In this document: positions 50,468 through 61,580 of the stretch, piece after piece | How positions within the stretch are numbered: position 1 is the stretch's first letter | Layout: every line of letters starts with the position of its first letter | NCBI GenBank assembly: GCA_963711505.1 | Contig: CAVQEJ010000004.1 | Span: 1 to 64,000 of the forward strand | DNA from: JAGWRA01 sp963711505 | Lineage (GTDB): Bacteria > Acidobacteriota > Vicinamibacteria > Vicinamibacterales > CAVVIG01 | Length of the DNA: 64,000 bases | Direction of reading: 5' to 3' | Program-made: the position numbers and the translations under genes | Notes under the pieces: model-generated | What the model saw: the letters and a program-made list of their open reading frames with translations, nothing else | What the model was told of the DNA's origin: nothing | The model's database searches: none

Positions 50468-50839
50468 CGCGTCGATCGCGCGCACCTGTCAGCTATTTCA
50501 TTGGTATGTAATGAGATGCGGTAATCGTGCTGGCCCTGAATCGCGTTCGCTAGATCGACAAAAATGTTTACACGCCTTCATCTGCAAACATCGATGTCGA
50601 GATCTGTCGACTGCCTTCGACGCGGGGCGCGGGCCGCGAGTGCACGAAGCCGCCTCGTGCGGCCGCCGCCGGGGACCGTAAGGCCATGGTTGAACACGAA
50701 TGTCGTCAGAGGTGAGTGCGCCGACAAAAATGTTCGATGGTGCGACAGCCCGCCTGCGGGAGGTCGCCGGACGATGAGCGGGTCCGACCGGCGTATGATG
50801 GCTGAAGGGAAGTGCTGAGCTGCAGGATGGCCTGGTCGC
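50468..50839. other. Intergenic region with a 13-bp direct repeat
   Basis: No gene recognised. This is the divergent control region between amtB and the PAS-like gene. CGACAAAAATGTT is present twice in direct orientation (50556-50568 and 50722-50734), unusual AT-rich words here. They may be regulator binding sites. Binding sites for an NtrC-like activator were not identified. Confidence 0.45.
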
Positions 50840-51445
50840 ATGCATGACACGACCGCGAACCCCGACGCCGCCGACCCGCCACATCCGGCCGGTGCGGACA
50901 TGACGTCGATCGTCTACCACGTCGACGATCACGACCGGATCGTCTGGATCGGGTCGGGCTGGACGGCGTTCGCCGAGGCCAACGACGCGGCCGCGCTCGT
51001 GCCGGAGATGCTGCTGCAGCAGCCGCTGCGTACGTGGATCACCGGTCCCGGTACCTGGAACCTCTACGCGATGCTCCTGCACCGCGTGCGGCGCACGGGC
51101 GAACCGCTCAGCTTCCCGTTCCGCTGCGATGCGCCTGCACGGCGCCGCTTCCTCACGATGACGCTGTCGTCGATGACCGAGGGCGGCGTCAGCTTCGATT
51201 CCCGGCTGGTTCGCGCCGAGGCGCGCGACCCGGTGATGCTGCTCGATCGCCAGTGTGCGCGGTCGGACCAGTTCGTCATGGTCTGCAGCTGGTGCAAGCG
51301 GGTGAAGGTGTCGAGCGAACGCTGGCTGGAGGTCGAGGGGGCCGTGGAGCAGCTCGGGCTGTTCGCCGTCGAACGCCTGCCGCAGCTGACGCACGGCATC
51401 TGCCCCGACTGTGCCGAGCGGCTCATCGCGGTCGCGGACGCCTAG
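50840..51445 (+). CDS. PAS-like protein with C-terminal zinc-ribbon motif
   Basis: This 201-residue soluble protein has an N-terminal part resembling a PAS-type fold (IVYHVDDHDRIVWIGSGWTA, FPFRCDAPARRRFLTMTLSS). Its C-terminus has the paired-cysteine motif MVCSWCKRVKV ... THGICPDCAERL, common at the end of many bacterial PAS and response-regulator proteins. There is no output domain, so it may sense or bind a ligand and act through a partner. The ribosome site is weak, and an internal ATG at MTSIVYHV is an alternative start. Confidence 0.65.
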   Translation: MHDTTANPDAADPPHPAGADMTSIVYHVDDHDRIVWIGSGWTAFAEANDAAALVPEMLLQQPLRTWITGPGTWNLYAMLLHRVRRTGEPLSFPFRCDAPARRRFLTMTLSSMTEGGVSFDSRLVRAEARDPVMLLDRQCARSDQFVMVCSWCKRVKVSSERWLEVEGAVEQLGLFAVERLPQLTHGICPDCAERLIAVADA

Positions 51446-51473
51446 GGGGGGCCCTCGGGCCTGGCGGCTCGCG

Positions 51474-53075
51474 CTACAAGCCGAGCCGCGAACGCAGGCG
51501 CCGCAGCGCGGTGTGCGACTCGGGCACGCGCAGCAGCATGGTGCTGCCGAGGAAGACGAAGCCGTAGGGGAGCAGCGTGACCGCCGCCACGGCGATCGGC
51601 TGCGAGAAGGGGAGTGACAGCTTGATGGCCCAGGCCACGGCCGCCCCGGCCCCCGCCGCCGCCCACAACCTCGCCGCGTAGCCCGCCGACAGCCCGGTCC
51701 GGCCGAGCCGGCGGTTCAGCGTCCGCCGCAGCAACAGGTACTCCACCCACGCCGACATGCCCGCCGTCGCGGTCAGCCCGACGGCGCCCCAGCGCGACGG
51801 GATGCCCACCATCGGCGGCAGGACGATGGCCGCCAGATAGCCGAGCACGGTCGTCAGCGCGACCCGGATGACGGCGTAGCGCAGGGGCGTCCGGGTGTCG
51901 CGCAGCGCGTAGTAGGTGGACGAGTACAGCCGCGCCAGCGTCGAGGCGAGCAGGCCAATCGACGCCCCGCCGAGAATCGCCCAGACGTACACCGCATCGG
52001 CATGCGTGAACCGTCCCGTCTGCAGCACGGCGGCGGCGATGATGTCGCCGAGCGCCATGAAGCCGACGACGGAGGGGATCACGAAGAAGGCGATCTGCCG
52101 GAGACCGGCGTCGAGGCGCGTCCGGACGGCTCCGGTGTCGGCCAGGCCCACCGCACCGGACATGCTGGGCAGCTCGGCCGCCGAGACGGACATGCCGAAC
52201 AGGCTCACCGGCAGCGTGTACAGGATCTGCGCGTTCGCCAGCCCCGTCATGACTCCCGTCGGCAGCAGGCTCGCGAGCAGGGCGTCGACGTAGGCGCTGA
52301 TCTGCACGACGCCGCGGCTGACGAAGACCGGCACGAAGTTCCGGACGACCGTCCGCACCTGCTCGTCGACGACGTCCCAGACGAGGTGCAGGTGCGGCGC
52401 CAGCCGGAGGACCGCCGGCACCTGGACGCCGAACTGCAGCGCGCTGCCGACGATGGAGCCCCACGCCAGGGTCGTGGCGAGCCGCGGCAGCGAGTGGTGC
52501 GGCCCGAAGGCGATCAGCGTCGCGATCATCGCGGCGTTCCAGAGCACCGGCGCCGTGTACGACAGCAGGAACCGGTGGTGGCTGTTCAGGATGCCGAGGC
52601 ACCAGGCCGACATCACCAGCAGCCCGGCGCCCGGGAAGAGGATCCGGACGATCTGGATCGTGAGCTCCCGCTTCGCCCCGGTGAACCCCGGGGCGATCAC
52701 CGCGATGAGCACCGGCGTCGCCGCGATGCCGACCAGCACGAGCACGCCGGCGATGAGGGCGAGCAGCGCCGCCACCGCCCCGGCCACCCGGGTGGCTTCC
52801 TCCTCGTCGTGCCGTGCGAGCAGCGCGGCGTACACGGGGATGAACGACGCCGACAGCGCTCCTTCACCGAACAGGTTCTGCAGGACGTTGGGGATGCGGA
52901 ACGCCGCCATGAAGGCGTCGGCGGCGTCAGACCGCAGGCCGAAGAAGTACGCGAAGACCCGCAGCCGGATCAGCCCCGTGAGCCGGCTGCACAGGATGCC
53001 GGCGGCAACGAGCGCGGCCGAACGGCTGGTTCGTGGCGGCGTGCGGGAGGACGGCGAGGTCGTTGGGCTGGCCAC
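51474..53075 (-). CDS. murJ: Lipid II flippase MurJ
   Basis: This 533-residue membrane protein has 14 predicted helices. MurJ hallmarks are the N-terminal GILCSRLTGLIRLRVFAYFF, the DAFMAAFRIPNVLQNLFGEG block with the following ALSASFIPVYA, and FSLFGM-like helix 8 (LPVSLFGMSVSAAELPSMSG). It flips lipid II across the cytoplasmic membrane for peptidoglycan synthesis. The frame is unbroken. It is convergent with the PAS-like gene. Confidence 0.93.
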   Translation of the reverse strand: MASPTTSPSSRTPPRTSRSAALVAAGILCSRLTGLIRLRVFAYFFGLRSDAADAFMAAFRIPNVLQNLFGEGALSASFIPVYAALLARHDEEEATRVAGAVAALLALIAGVLVLVGIAATPVLIAVIAPGFTGAKRELTIQIVRILFPGAGLLVMSAWCLGILNSHHRFLLSYTAPVLWNAAMIATLIAFGPHHSLPRLATTLAWGSIVGSALQFGVQVPAVLRLAPHLHLVWDVVDEQVRTVVRNFVPVFVSRGVVQISAYVDALLASLLPTGVMTGLANAQILYTLPVSLFGMSVSAAELPSMSGAVGLADTGAVRTRLDAGLRQIAFFVIPSVVGFMALGDIIAAAVLQTGRFTHADAVYVWAILGGASIGLLASTLARLYSSTYYALRDTRTPLRYAVIRVALTTVLGYLAAIVLPPMVGIPSRWGAVGLTATAGMSAWVEYLLLRRTLNRRLGRTGLSAGYAARLWAAAGAGAAVAWAIKLSLPFSQPIAVAAVTLLPYGFVFLGSTMLLRVPESHTALRRLRSRLGL

Positions 53076-53331
53076 TGGGACGCGATGGACTCCGCTGTCA
53101 TGGTGCGACAGGGAGTGCCACGTTGTCCACCCGGCGTGACACGAGCGGGATTCGGGATTCGGGATTGGGGAGGGCGGGGACAGGCGCTCAGGGGCTCGGG
53201 ACTCGGCGCTCGGAAGAGCGCTGCGCCGCGAGGCTACGCGAGCGCGAGGACATGTGCGATCCGAGGGTCGGCGCTCGGCGTCAGCTCCGCGCGGGGGTGG
53301 GGCCCCGCGCGCACTGAACGAGGCTGCTTCC

Positions 53332-55804
53332 CTACTCCGCTCTCAACGCCAGCATCGGATCCACGCGGGTCGCGCGGCGGGCGGGGAGGTAGCTGGCCGC
53401 CGCCGCCACGAGGGCCAGCAGCACCGGCACGCCGATGAACGTCAGCGGATCGAGCGGGCTGACGCCGTAGAGCAGGCCCTGCATCAGCCGCGTCAGCAGA
53501 CCGGCGGCGACGAGCCCGATGGCGATGCCGGCCATCGACAGCGCGAGGCCGCGGCCGAGCACCATCCGCGCCACACGTCCGCCGTCGGCGCCGATGGCCA
53601 TCCGGATGCCGATCTCGTGCTCGCGCTGGCTGACGAGATAGGCCAGCACGCCGTAGATGCCGATGGCCGCGAAGATGAGCGCGAGCAGCGCGAACGTTCC
53701 CAGCAGGAACCCCGCCAGCCGCGGCGTCGCCAGCGCCCGGTTCACCACATCGTCCATCGTCGTGATTCCGGAGAGCGGGACGTTGGGATCGATGGAGCGC
53801 AGCGACTCGCGCACCGGGCCCGGCCAACGTGAGCGGATTGCCGGCCGTGCGGACGACGATCGCGAAGTTGCGGCGGACGCCGCCCGGCGAGGCCGGGGTG
53901 TCGCCGACGGCGGCCTGCGTGGTGATCGCGGTGTACTGCGAGACCGGGACGTAGGTCTTCGCCTTGATCAAACCGGTGACGCCGTTGTGGTGGACGTCGG
54001 CCACGACGCCGACGACGGTGACCCAGGGAAAGCCGGGCGTGCTGCCGCCGACGTGAAACCGTCCGCCGAGCGCCGACCGGCCCGGCCAGTACTTCTTCGC
54101 CATCGTCTCGTTGATGACGCCGACGAGCTGGGTGCCGGCCGTGTCGCTCTGCTGGATCGTCCGGCCGGCGATCAGCTTCTCGCCCAGCGCTTCGATGGCG
54201 CCGTCGCTGACGACCTGCCAGTCGGCGGGCGTGATGACGCCCGGCGGCGGGGTGTAGCCCTCGACCTTGAGGCCCCAGTCGCCGATCGAGTTGGCGAGCG
54301 GCAGGACACGCACCAGGCCGGCCGCTCGCACGCCGGGCAGCGCCCGCACATCGCCGACGAACTGGCGGTAGAGCGCGTTGGTCTTCTCGGTGGTTTCGTA
54401 GCCCGCCTCCGGCAGAGTGAGCCGTGCCGTGAGCACGCGATCGGGGTTGAAGCCCAGGTCGACCTGCTGCAGCGCCGCCAGGCTGCGCACCATCAGGACG
54501 GCGCCAACCACCAGCACGACCGCCATCGCCATCTCGCCGACGACCAGCAGCGCGCGCATCCGCTGACGCGCCGCGCCAATCGTCCCCTGATGGCCACCCT
54601 CCTTCAGTGAATCCACCAGGTTGACCTTCAGCGCCCTCGCCGCCGGCGCGATGCCGAACAGCACCGTCGTGGCCACGGCGACGAGCGCCGTGAAGGCGAG
54701 CACGCGTCCGTCGATGGTGACCGCGCCGAGCGCCGGCAGGGCGTCGGGGTTGATGGCGAGCAGCAGGCTGAGGCCACTCGTGGCGAAGAGCAGCCCCGCC
54801 GCCGCGCCGACGATCGAGAGCAGGAGGCTCTCGATCAGCAGCTGGCGCAGCAGCCGGCCGGGGCCGGCGCCCAGGGCGGTCCGGACGGCGAGCTCGCGCT
54901 GCCGTCCGTCGGCGCGGACGAGCATCAGGTTGGCGACGTTCGCGCAGGCGATGAGCAGCAGGAAGCCGACGGCGCCGGCGACGAGCAGGATGGCCGGCCG
55001 CACCGTCCCGCGGATTTCCGTGTCGAGCGGCACGGCCAGGGCGCTGAAGTGCATCGGCTTCGGGTAGAGCCCGGCCTTCGTGAAGTTGGCCGTCACGGCC
55101 TGCAGCTCGGCGGTCGCGCTGGCCGCGGTGGCGCCGGGCGCCAGCACGCCGGCGGCGTAGTAGCTGTGGGAGCCTCGAACACTCGAATCGAGCGCCAGCG
55201 GCAGCCAGACCTGCGTCGGCATCGCCGAGTCTTCCGTGAAGTCGGTCGGCAGGCGGAAGCCGCGCGGCATGACGCCGACGATCTGCTGGCGAACGCCGTC
55301 GATGTCGATCGGCTGACCGACGACGACGGGGTTGCCGCCGAATCGCTGTTGCCACAGGGAGTAGCTGATGATGGCGACGTGCGGGCCGTTCGGCCGGGCC
55401 TCGTCCGGCGTGAACGTTCGGCCGAGGAGCGGGGCGGCGCCGAGCACCTCGAAGGCGTTCGGGGTGACGCTACCGATGCCGATGTGCACTGGATCGCCGT
55501 CACCTGTGAGGTTGGCCTCGCCGGTGCCCCAGGCGCCGACCGCGCTCAGCGTGTGGCAGAGCCGCCGGTAGTCGAGCACCTCGGCGTCGGAGAGCCACGT
55601 CTTGTCGTAGCCGGTCCAGCGGCTCCAGACCATCACCCGCTTCCCGGGATCGTGGTACGGCAGCGGCGCGAGCAGCGCGGCGTTGACGACGGTGAAGATG
55701 GCGGTGGTGGCCCCCACGCCGAGCGCCAGGGTGACGACGGCGACCAGGGAGAAGCGGGGAGCCCTCAGCAGCGTGCGCAGCGCCAGGCGAAGCTCGTGCA
55801 GCAT
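53332..55804 (-). CDS. ADOP/MacB-type ABC transporter permease (one apparent frameshift)
   Basis: A ~823-residue permease starts MLHELRLALRTLLRAPRFSL. An N-terminal helix (VAVVTLALGVGATTAIFTVV) leads to a periplasmic MacB-PCD domain, then three FtsX helices (~280-410). A second PCD-like domain and a second FtsX unit follow (LAGFLLGTFALLALIFAAIG, REHEIGIRMAIGADGGRVAR). This duplicated architecture is typical of acidobacterial ADOP permeases. A break near 53822 separates the last ~160 codons. No ATPase subunit is adjacent, which is usual for these orphan permeases. Substrate unknown. Confidence 0.88.
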
Positions 55805-56205
55805 GTCGGACAGTCTCCTCGACGTCTTCGACGGACGATGGGGGGCACGGGTTGCCGGGAGAGGCCTAGCCAGATGCATGCCACGCGGCGGCCTCGCCGG
55901 CGTGGTGGAAGCGGAATCCGCCCGGGCGGCACTGTCCGCTTGCGGGATCGGGCGTGGTGGAAACGGACGATGTCTGGCGGGTCCTGTCGCCGGACACCCC
56001 GTCCGTGCTCGGCGCCAACAGCGCGATCACGGGTGGGGCGCCTGCGCGCGGCCGGGGGCCCCGTCCGGCACCACCCGCGCGTACCAGGGCGCAGGACGTG
56101 GGGTTTGAGACCGAAGACTGGAGACCGAAGACTGGAGACTGAAGACCGAAGACCGAAGACCGCTGAGAGACCGAAGACTGAAGACCGAAGACCGTCAGTA
56201 ATTAT
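55805..56205. other. Intergenic region with short GAAGACC-type tandem repeats
   Basis: No gene recognised. From 56107 to 56192 the DNA is a degenerate tandem array of ~9-14-bp units built on AGACCGAAGACTGG. It ends just before the 3' end of tRNA-His. Similar words recur at 63883-63935. Confidence 0.55.
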
Positions 56206-56281
56206 TGGGGTGGGCGACGGGTATCGAACCCGCGACCTCCTGAGCCACAGTCAGGCGTTCTACCACTGAACTACGCCCACC
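56206..56281 (-). tRNA. tRNA-His (GTG)
   Basis: Acceptor GTGGGCG pairs with CGCCCAC. An extra G at position -1 (56281) faces the C discriminator, the tRNA-His identity element. The anticodon stem CCTGA/TCAGG encloses CTGTGGC, giving anticodon GTG. CCA is encoded. Confidence 0.95.
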
Positions 56282-56438
56282 ACACTGCCGGTCGGCCGGA
56301 CGGCGGCCCTCGACGAGCACTCACCGGACGGACAGCAACCATCAAGTGTAGCACCAGCCGAACGGGGTGGGCAACCGCGGGCGGGGGGATACCGGGGACG
56401 GACGGGCCGCCGGGGCGGCCCGTCCGTCTCTTGGAGTG

Positions 56439-59300
56439 CTAGAACTCGAACCGCACGCCGAGCTGCACGGTCCGCGGGTCGAGGACGCCGTTGACCTGAT
56501 TGAATCGCGAGCCGTTCGAGAGATTGAAGTTCACGACCGGCGCGGCGTTCAGGACGTTGAAGAGGTCCAGCATGCCGGTCAGGCGATGGCCGGCGAAGTT
56601 GAACGCCTTGTCGACACGGAGATTCAGCAGGGTCACGGTATCCGACCGGTTGTTGCTGAAGTCCTGCATCCAGAAGGACTGCGTGCCGGCGTTCGGCAGG
56701 CTCACCGTGATGCGGCGGGCGTACTGCCAGCCGCTCTGGACCTGGAAGTTCGCCCCGATGCCGACCTGGTACGGCAGTTCGTACCGGCTCGACAGGTGGA
56801 ACTGCCAGGTCGACGTCACCTGGCGGTTCGGCACCGTCGGGTAGACGTTCTGGAAGTAGTCCGTACTGACCGGATCGGACTGCGTCAGCGGGTTGTTGCT
56901 GGCGCTGTTCCGCCGCAGGTCGTCACGGCGCGTCCAGTCGAAGCTCGAGTCGAGGAACAACCCGGCCGAGAAGCGCTTGTTGAAGGCGAACTCGACCGTG
57001 TCGTAGTTGTAGGCCCCTTGCCCGCCCGGCACGTTCGTGATCAGGTTCGCCACCTGGCCGACGAGCGCACTCGGGATATCCATCACCGTGAAGTTCTGCA
57101 CGCCCTGCACCCCACCGTCGATGCTGCTGAGGGTCACCGGGACGGTGACGGGCACGGTGAACTGGTTGGTGAGGAGTGAGTTGTAGCTGGAGTTGACGCC
57201 CACCAGCGTGTTCCGGCTCATCTTCCGCACGTAGGCGACGCGGAACGACGACTGGCCCCAGAACTGCCGCTGGTAGGACAGGTCGAACTCGTCGGTGTAC
57301 GGCGTCTTGAGCCCGGTGTCCAGCGTCGTGTCGACGCCGCCGGTGGAACTGAGCAGGTTTCCGAGTTCCTGCGGGCCATCGTACAGCCGGTTGCCGTTCT
57401 GGTCGAGGAACTGGTAGGTCTTCGTGTTCGCTCCGCCCGGATCGACGCCCGAGAAGCTGTCGGCGAAGTTGTAGTAGTAGCGGCCGTAGAACGCCTTGAT
57501 GGCGGTCTTGCCGTCGCCGGCCGGGTCGAAACTGACGCCGAGACGCGGGGCGACGGTGTTGCGGATGAACAGCGTCTTGCCCGGGAACGTCTGCGTCGAC
57601 GAAGAAGTCGGTCAGGATCGGATCCCGCTTCGCCGTCGATGTAGTACGGCCGCTGCCGGTCGTACCGCACGCCCGCGGTGAGGGTGACCTTGTTGCTCGC
57701 CGTCCAGCGGTCCTGGAAGTACAGCGCGACGCGGCGGTTCCGGTCGCTCGGGATGGACCAGGTGCTGCCCAGTTTCGCCGGGTCGCCCAGGTCGGTGAGC
57801 CGGATTTGATCGGTCGCGCCATTGCTGTCCAGGTAGAGGAGCGGGCCCGACGTGCCGCTGCTCGCGAAGTTCGACTCGTCGTCGATCCATTCGAAGCCGA
57901 TCTTCAGGTCGTGGCTGCCCGCGTTCTTCGTCGGCAGGTAGTAGGTCGCGTTGCCGTAGACCTGCGGCTTCTCGCGCTCGAGTGAGAAGGGGCCGGTAAA
58001 GCCGCCCCCGGTGAAGCCCGCGCCGGTGTCGACACCGGTCGCCAGGTCGGTCCGCGGCGGATTGCGTCTTGTAATCGACCGACGGCTGTTCGGGAAAGGC
58101 GTACCCGAAATTGCCGATGTTCAGCTCGGTGAACAACCGGTTCGACCAGACGCGCTCCCACTTGCCGTTGTACATCCAGCTCGGGCTCGTCTGCGCCAGC
58201 GTGGAGTCGGGCCCGCGCGTGGCCGACAGGCCGCGCAGCGGCTTCTGCTTCTTCCCCCACTGGTAGTAGCCGATGATCGTGTCCTTCGACGAGGCCTTCC
58301 AGGTCTCCTTCGTCGTGAAGTTGTTGAAGATCCCCAGGTCGGTCGCGATCGACGGATCGACGCCCGAGATCTGCTTGTTGATCTTGAAGTGGTTGAACGC
58401 GGCGAAGAACCAGAGCTTGTCCTTGATGATGGGCCCGCCCAGGTCGTCGTGGTTCTCCCAGAACAGCAGGTTCGGCTGCGCCGACCCGCCGCGCGCGGTG
58501 ATGTTGCTGTTCACGTTGTTGCCCACGAAGCTCTCGCCCTCGTAGGTCTGGTTGATCAGCGCCTTGAACTGGTTGCCACCGCTCTTGATGGTCGAGATGA
58601 CGGCCGCGCCGGCCGTGTTCATCGACACGTCCTGGCCCGCCCCGCTCACCGCGATCTCGTTCTGCGAGAAGTAGTCCTGATAGAACCCGGCGCCACCCGT
58701 CCCCTCGGTCGTGTCCACGCCCTCGGTGATGACGCGCGTCTGGTTCGAGATGCCGAACGCGTCGTAGCCCGACTGCTGGCTCTTGTGGCTGCCGCCCACG
58801 TCGAAGCCCCGCATCCGGACGCCCGGCGACTGGGCCAGCGCGCCCCACAGGTCGCTCGAGCTCGGCACGCCAATCAGCTTCGCCGTGTCCATCGTGTTGC
58901 CCACCGAGGTCGACTGCGTGTCGACGATCGGCGACTCGGCCGTCACCTGCACCGTCTCCTGCAGCGACGCGAGCTGCAGGGCCGCGTCCACGGTCAGCGT
59001 CTGGCCCAGCGCCAGCGTGATGTTCTGCCGCGTGAACGTCTTGAAGCCCGACAGGTCGAACTTCAGCGTGTAGGAGCCCGACGGCAGCGACGGGAACTGG
59101 TAGCTCCCGTTGGCTTCCGTCACGGCCACCTGCGAGCCGATGAGGGCCGGTGACGTCGCGGTCACGGTCACGCCGGGCAGCACCGCGCCCTGCGCATCCT
59201 TCACCGTGCCGGTCAGCCGGCTGTTCACGTTCTGCGCCCACGCCGGAGTCGTGGCCAGCGCGAGCAGCAGCGCCAGAATGCGTATCTGCCAACGGATCAT
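56439..59300 (-). CDS. TonB-dependent receptor with carboxypeptidase-regulatory-like domain (frameshifted)
   Basis: About 953 residues. A signal peptide (RILALLLALATTPAWAQ) leads to a beta-sandwich regulatory-like domain (SRLTGTVKDAQGAVLPGVTV, SLPSGSYTLKFDLSGFKTFT). A plug-like domain (LWGALAQSPGVRMRGFDVGG) and a long outer-membrane barrel follow, ending GVRFEF with terminal Phe. Receptors of this architecture are abundant in Acidobacteriota and take up oligosaccharides or other large substrates. Breaks near 58062 and 57608 split the barrel. The start at 59300 has GGGAGG nine bases upstream. No TonB or ExbBD is nearby. Confidence 0.88.
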
Positions 59301-60179
59301 TGGAATGTGCCTCCCTCTGTACGCCCCACCCGGCAACCGGCACCCGCGCCCTCCGGCCATTCCGCCACGATCGCGCGGTGGCGCGCGTGGCAGCCGGATA
59401 CGAAGTCGCCCGATGGGAGTCACGTCCAGCGTAGGAGGCGGGAGAGACGAAGGCCAATTCGTTATCCGCATGAACGCCGCGCGATCGACCGCGAAGCCGG
59501 CGGCGCGGTGACGTCGATTCGGAATTCCGTTCATCGCACGCGCGAACTCGCGCGGCGATCCGTCCGTCTCTTCATGCAACGACGGCAACCGAACGGAAGC
59601 GTTCAGCGTCTATATGCATGAGCGCCTGCAATTGAGACGGGAATCACCATGTTACGAGTCAGTGTCTTCGTGCTCTCACGCGGCCCGGCGCCCACGGACG
59701 ACGAGATGAGAGGCGCGTTGCCTCGCACGGTCGAACGCGACGTGCCGAATTCGAACACCCTGAATCCGCGCTCTGTGGGCTATCGCCTGCCGGACCGTTC
59801 GAAAGCGGTCAGTCCAAAGCTGCGGGTGCCGGCGCCGCGCAACGTCGTCTGAGTTCCGCAGACGCCGGTCCGCGGCGCACCGACAGCCCGGCGTGGGTGG
59901 CTGCCGCGACGCCGCGGTGACGTCCGTTTGAGCCCAGGACCAGGCGGGCGGCGACGTCCGCCTGGCCGCGGCGCGGGGCGGATCCGGCGGCGGCCAGCCG
60001 CCGCGGACGAAGAAAGTTGCGCTGATTCGTGCAACTCAGCCATTCGGATACTTGGATTCCATGAGCGCTGTGCATGGATTCCAGGCCGGGGTCCGCGGTA
60101 TCCGCCGGTCACGCCGGCCCCGAACCGGTCCGCCGCATTCGAGGCCGTTCGACCCCGGGCCGCCTCACGGGACGCTCAG
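59301..60179. other. Intergenic region between the receptor and lysR
   Basis: 879 bases with no convincing gene. A 67-codon plus-strand frame at 59649-59852 (start MLRVSVFVLSRGPAPTDDEM) has an ordinary composition but no ribosome site or family and is not called. The region must hold divergent promoters for the receptor and the LysR gene. Confidence 0.4.
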
Positions 60180-61247
60180 ATGTACCTCGAGCTCCGCCAT
60201 CTGAAACTGATCGTGACCGTGGCCGAAGCCGGCTCGGTGACCCGCGCCGGCACCCGCCTGCACCTGACCCAGCCCGCCCTCAGTCACCAGCTGCGCTTCA
60301 TCGAGGAACAGGTCGGCGAGAAGGTGTTCGTCCGCTCGCGCCGCGGGATGCGGCTGACGCCGGTGGGGGAGAAGCTGTATGCGGCGGCCAGCCGCGTCAT
60401 CGCCGCCTTCAAGGGGTTCGAGCGCGAGGCGCGGCGCATCAGCGAGACGGGCCGGCCGACCGTCCGGCTGGCGATGGAGACCGATGCCTGGACCGGCCGC
60501 GCCCTGCAGCTGTTCCAGGTGCAGCATCCGGGCATCGACGTGAAGCTGGTCGAGGGCGCGCGGAGCCGTCCGTTCGACGCGCTGGTCGCGGGGCGGATCG
60601 ACGTGGCGATGGTGACGCGGCCCGTGCCGGACAGCGACATCCAGGTGCGGCCGCTCTTCCGCGACGAGATCGTCGTCATCGTCCGGCCCGACCACGCGCT
60701 GGCCGGTCGCCCCTATTGCGAGCTCGACGATCTGTGCGGCGAGCCGCTGCTGCTCTATCCGGGATCGGCCGAGGAGCGCGAGTTGCGATCGGCGGCGCTC
60801 GATCGTGGCAGCGTGCAGCCGAGCCGCGTCGCCGACGTCGACGGCACCGACTCCATTCAGGCGCTGGTGGCGGGCGGCTTCGGCGTGAGCGTGATGTCGC
60901 GGATCGCGGTGCGCGAGGCGGTCGCGTCGGGCGAGGTCGTCGCGCTTCCGCTCACGCGCCAGGGATCGTTCCGTACGTGGAACGCCGCCACGCTCGGCGA
61001 TGACGACCTGCCGGGATCGGTGCGGCGCTTCGTCGACGAGATGATCGCCATTGCGGTCAGCGAAGGCGCCACGCCCTGCTCGACCGCGCCGTGCGTCACC
61101 AGCCCATCTGCAGCATGCCCCACAGCCCCACGCAGATCGCCACGCCGACGATCAGCATGCTGCGCGTCGTGGACGCGAAGTAACGGGTACACCATCAGCG
61201 CGAGCCCGGCCGCCATCTGTGGCAGCCGGCCCTGCTTCCTGCCGTAG
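60180..61247 (+). CDS. LysR-family transcriptional regulator
   Basis: The N-terminal winged helix-turn-helix is clear (MYLELRHLKLIVTVAEAGSV, RLHLTQPALSHQLRFIEEQV). A periplasmic-binding-like effector domain follows (LVAGRIDVAMVTRPVPDSDI, SIQALVAGGFGVSVMSRIAV). The conserved part ends near codon 300 (~61080). The last ~55 codons are Ser/Pro/Arg-rich and overlap the convergent gene at 61096, so a small indel near the end or a read-through is likely. The target gene and inducer are unknown; the upstream divergent TonB receptor is a candidate, by position only. Confidence 0.88.
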   Translation: MYLELRHLKLIVTVAEAGSVTRAGTRLHLTQPALSHQLRFIEEQVGEKVFVRSRRGMRLTPVGEKLYAAASRVIAAFKGFEREARRISETGRPTVRLAMETDAWTGRALQLFQVQHPGIDVKLVEGARSRPFDALVAGRIDVAMVTRPVPDSDIQVRPLFRDEIVVIVRPDHALAGRPYCELDDLCGEPLLLYPGSAEERELRSAALDRGSVQPSRVADVDGTDSIQALVAGGFGVSVMSRIAVREAVASGEVVALPLTRQGSFRTWNAATLGDDDLPGSVRRFVDEMIAIAVSEGATPCSTAPCVTSPSAACPTAPRRSPRRRSACCASWTRSNGYTISASPAAICGSRPCFLP

Positions 61248-61318
61248 CCGAACAGCGCGAGGCCGACGACCCCGACGACGAGCGACAGGTACAGCCACGT
61301 CGGATCGGGCATGGACAT
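61096..61318 (-). CDS. Small two-helix membrane protein (one apparent frameshift)
   Basis: The start MSMPDPTWLYLSLVVGVVGL gives a first helix and LPQMAAGLALMVYP a second. Removing one inserted base near 61186 continues with YFASTTRSMLIVGVAICVGLWGMLQMGW and a TGA at 61096-61098, giving ~73 residues. GGAG lies eight bases upstream of the ATG. No family recognised. It converges on and overlaps the 3' end of the LysR frame. Confidence 0.55.
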
Positions 61319-61580
61319 CGAAGGAGCTCCGGGCCGTCGTGCGGCCGTCCCGGCCGTACGCCGTATGCGCACGCGGGCGCTCACAGAGTACAGAGGATCG
61401 GCCGGCCTGCAAAGAACGCCGCCGGCGGCCGCGGCTTGAGTCGGGCGATCCGACTCCATATAGTTGAGGCTCTTTCTGGCGCACGGGCCGGCCGGGACGG
61501 CCGGCCCGTGCGGTCCTCTTCAACCCTGAACGCCGGGCGGCCGCCCGGCACGGCGCGCGTCGCGCGGGGAGACAGCAGAC

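Noticed and set aside
49093..50511. 472-codon plus-strand frame opposite amtB
   Set aside because: Composition of a shadow frame; amtB on the other strand is complete and conserved.
59649..59852. 67-codon plus-strand frame in the gap before lysR
   Set aside because: No ribosome site, domain or neighbour evidence.
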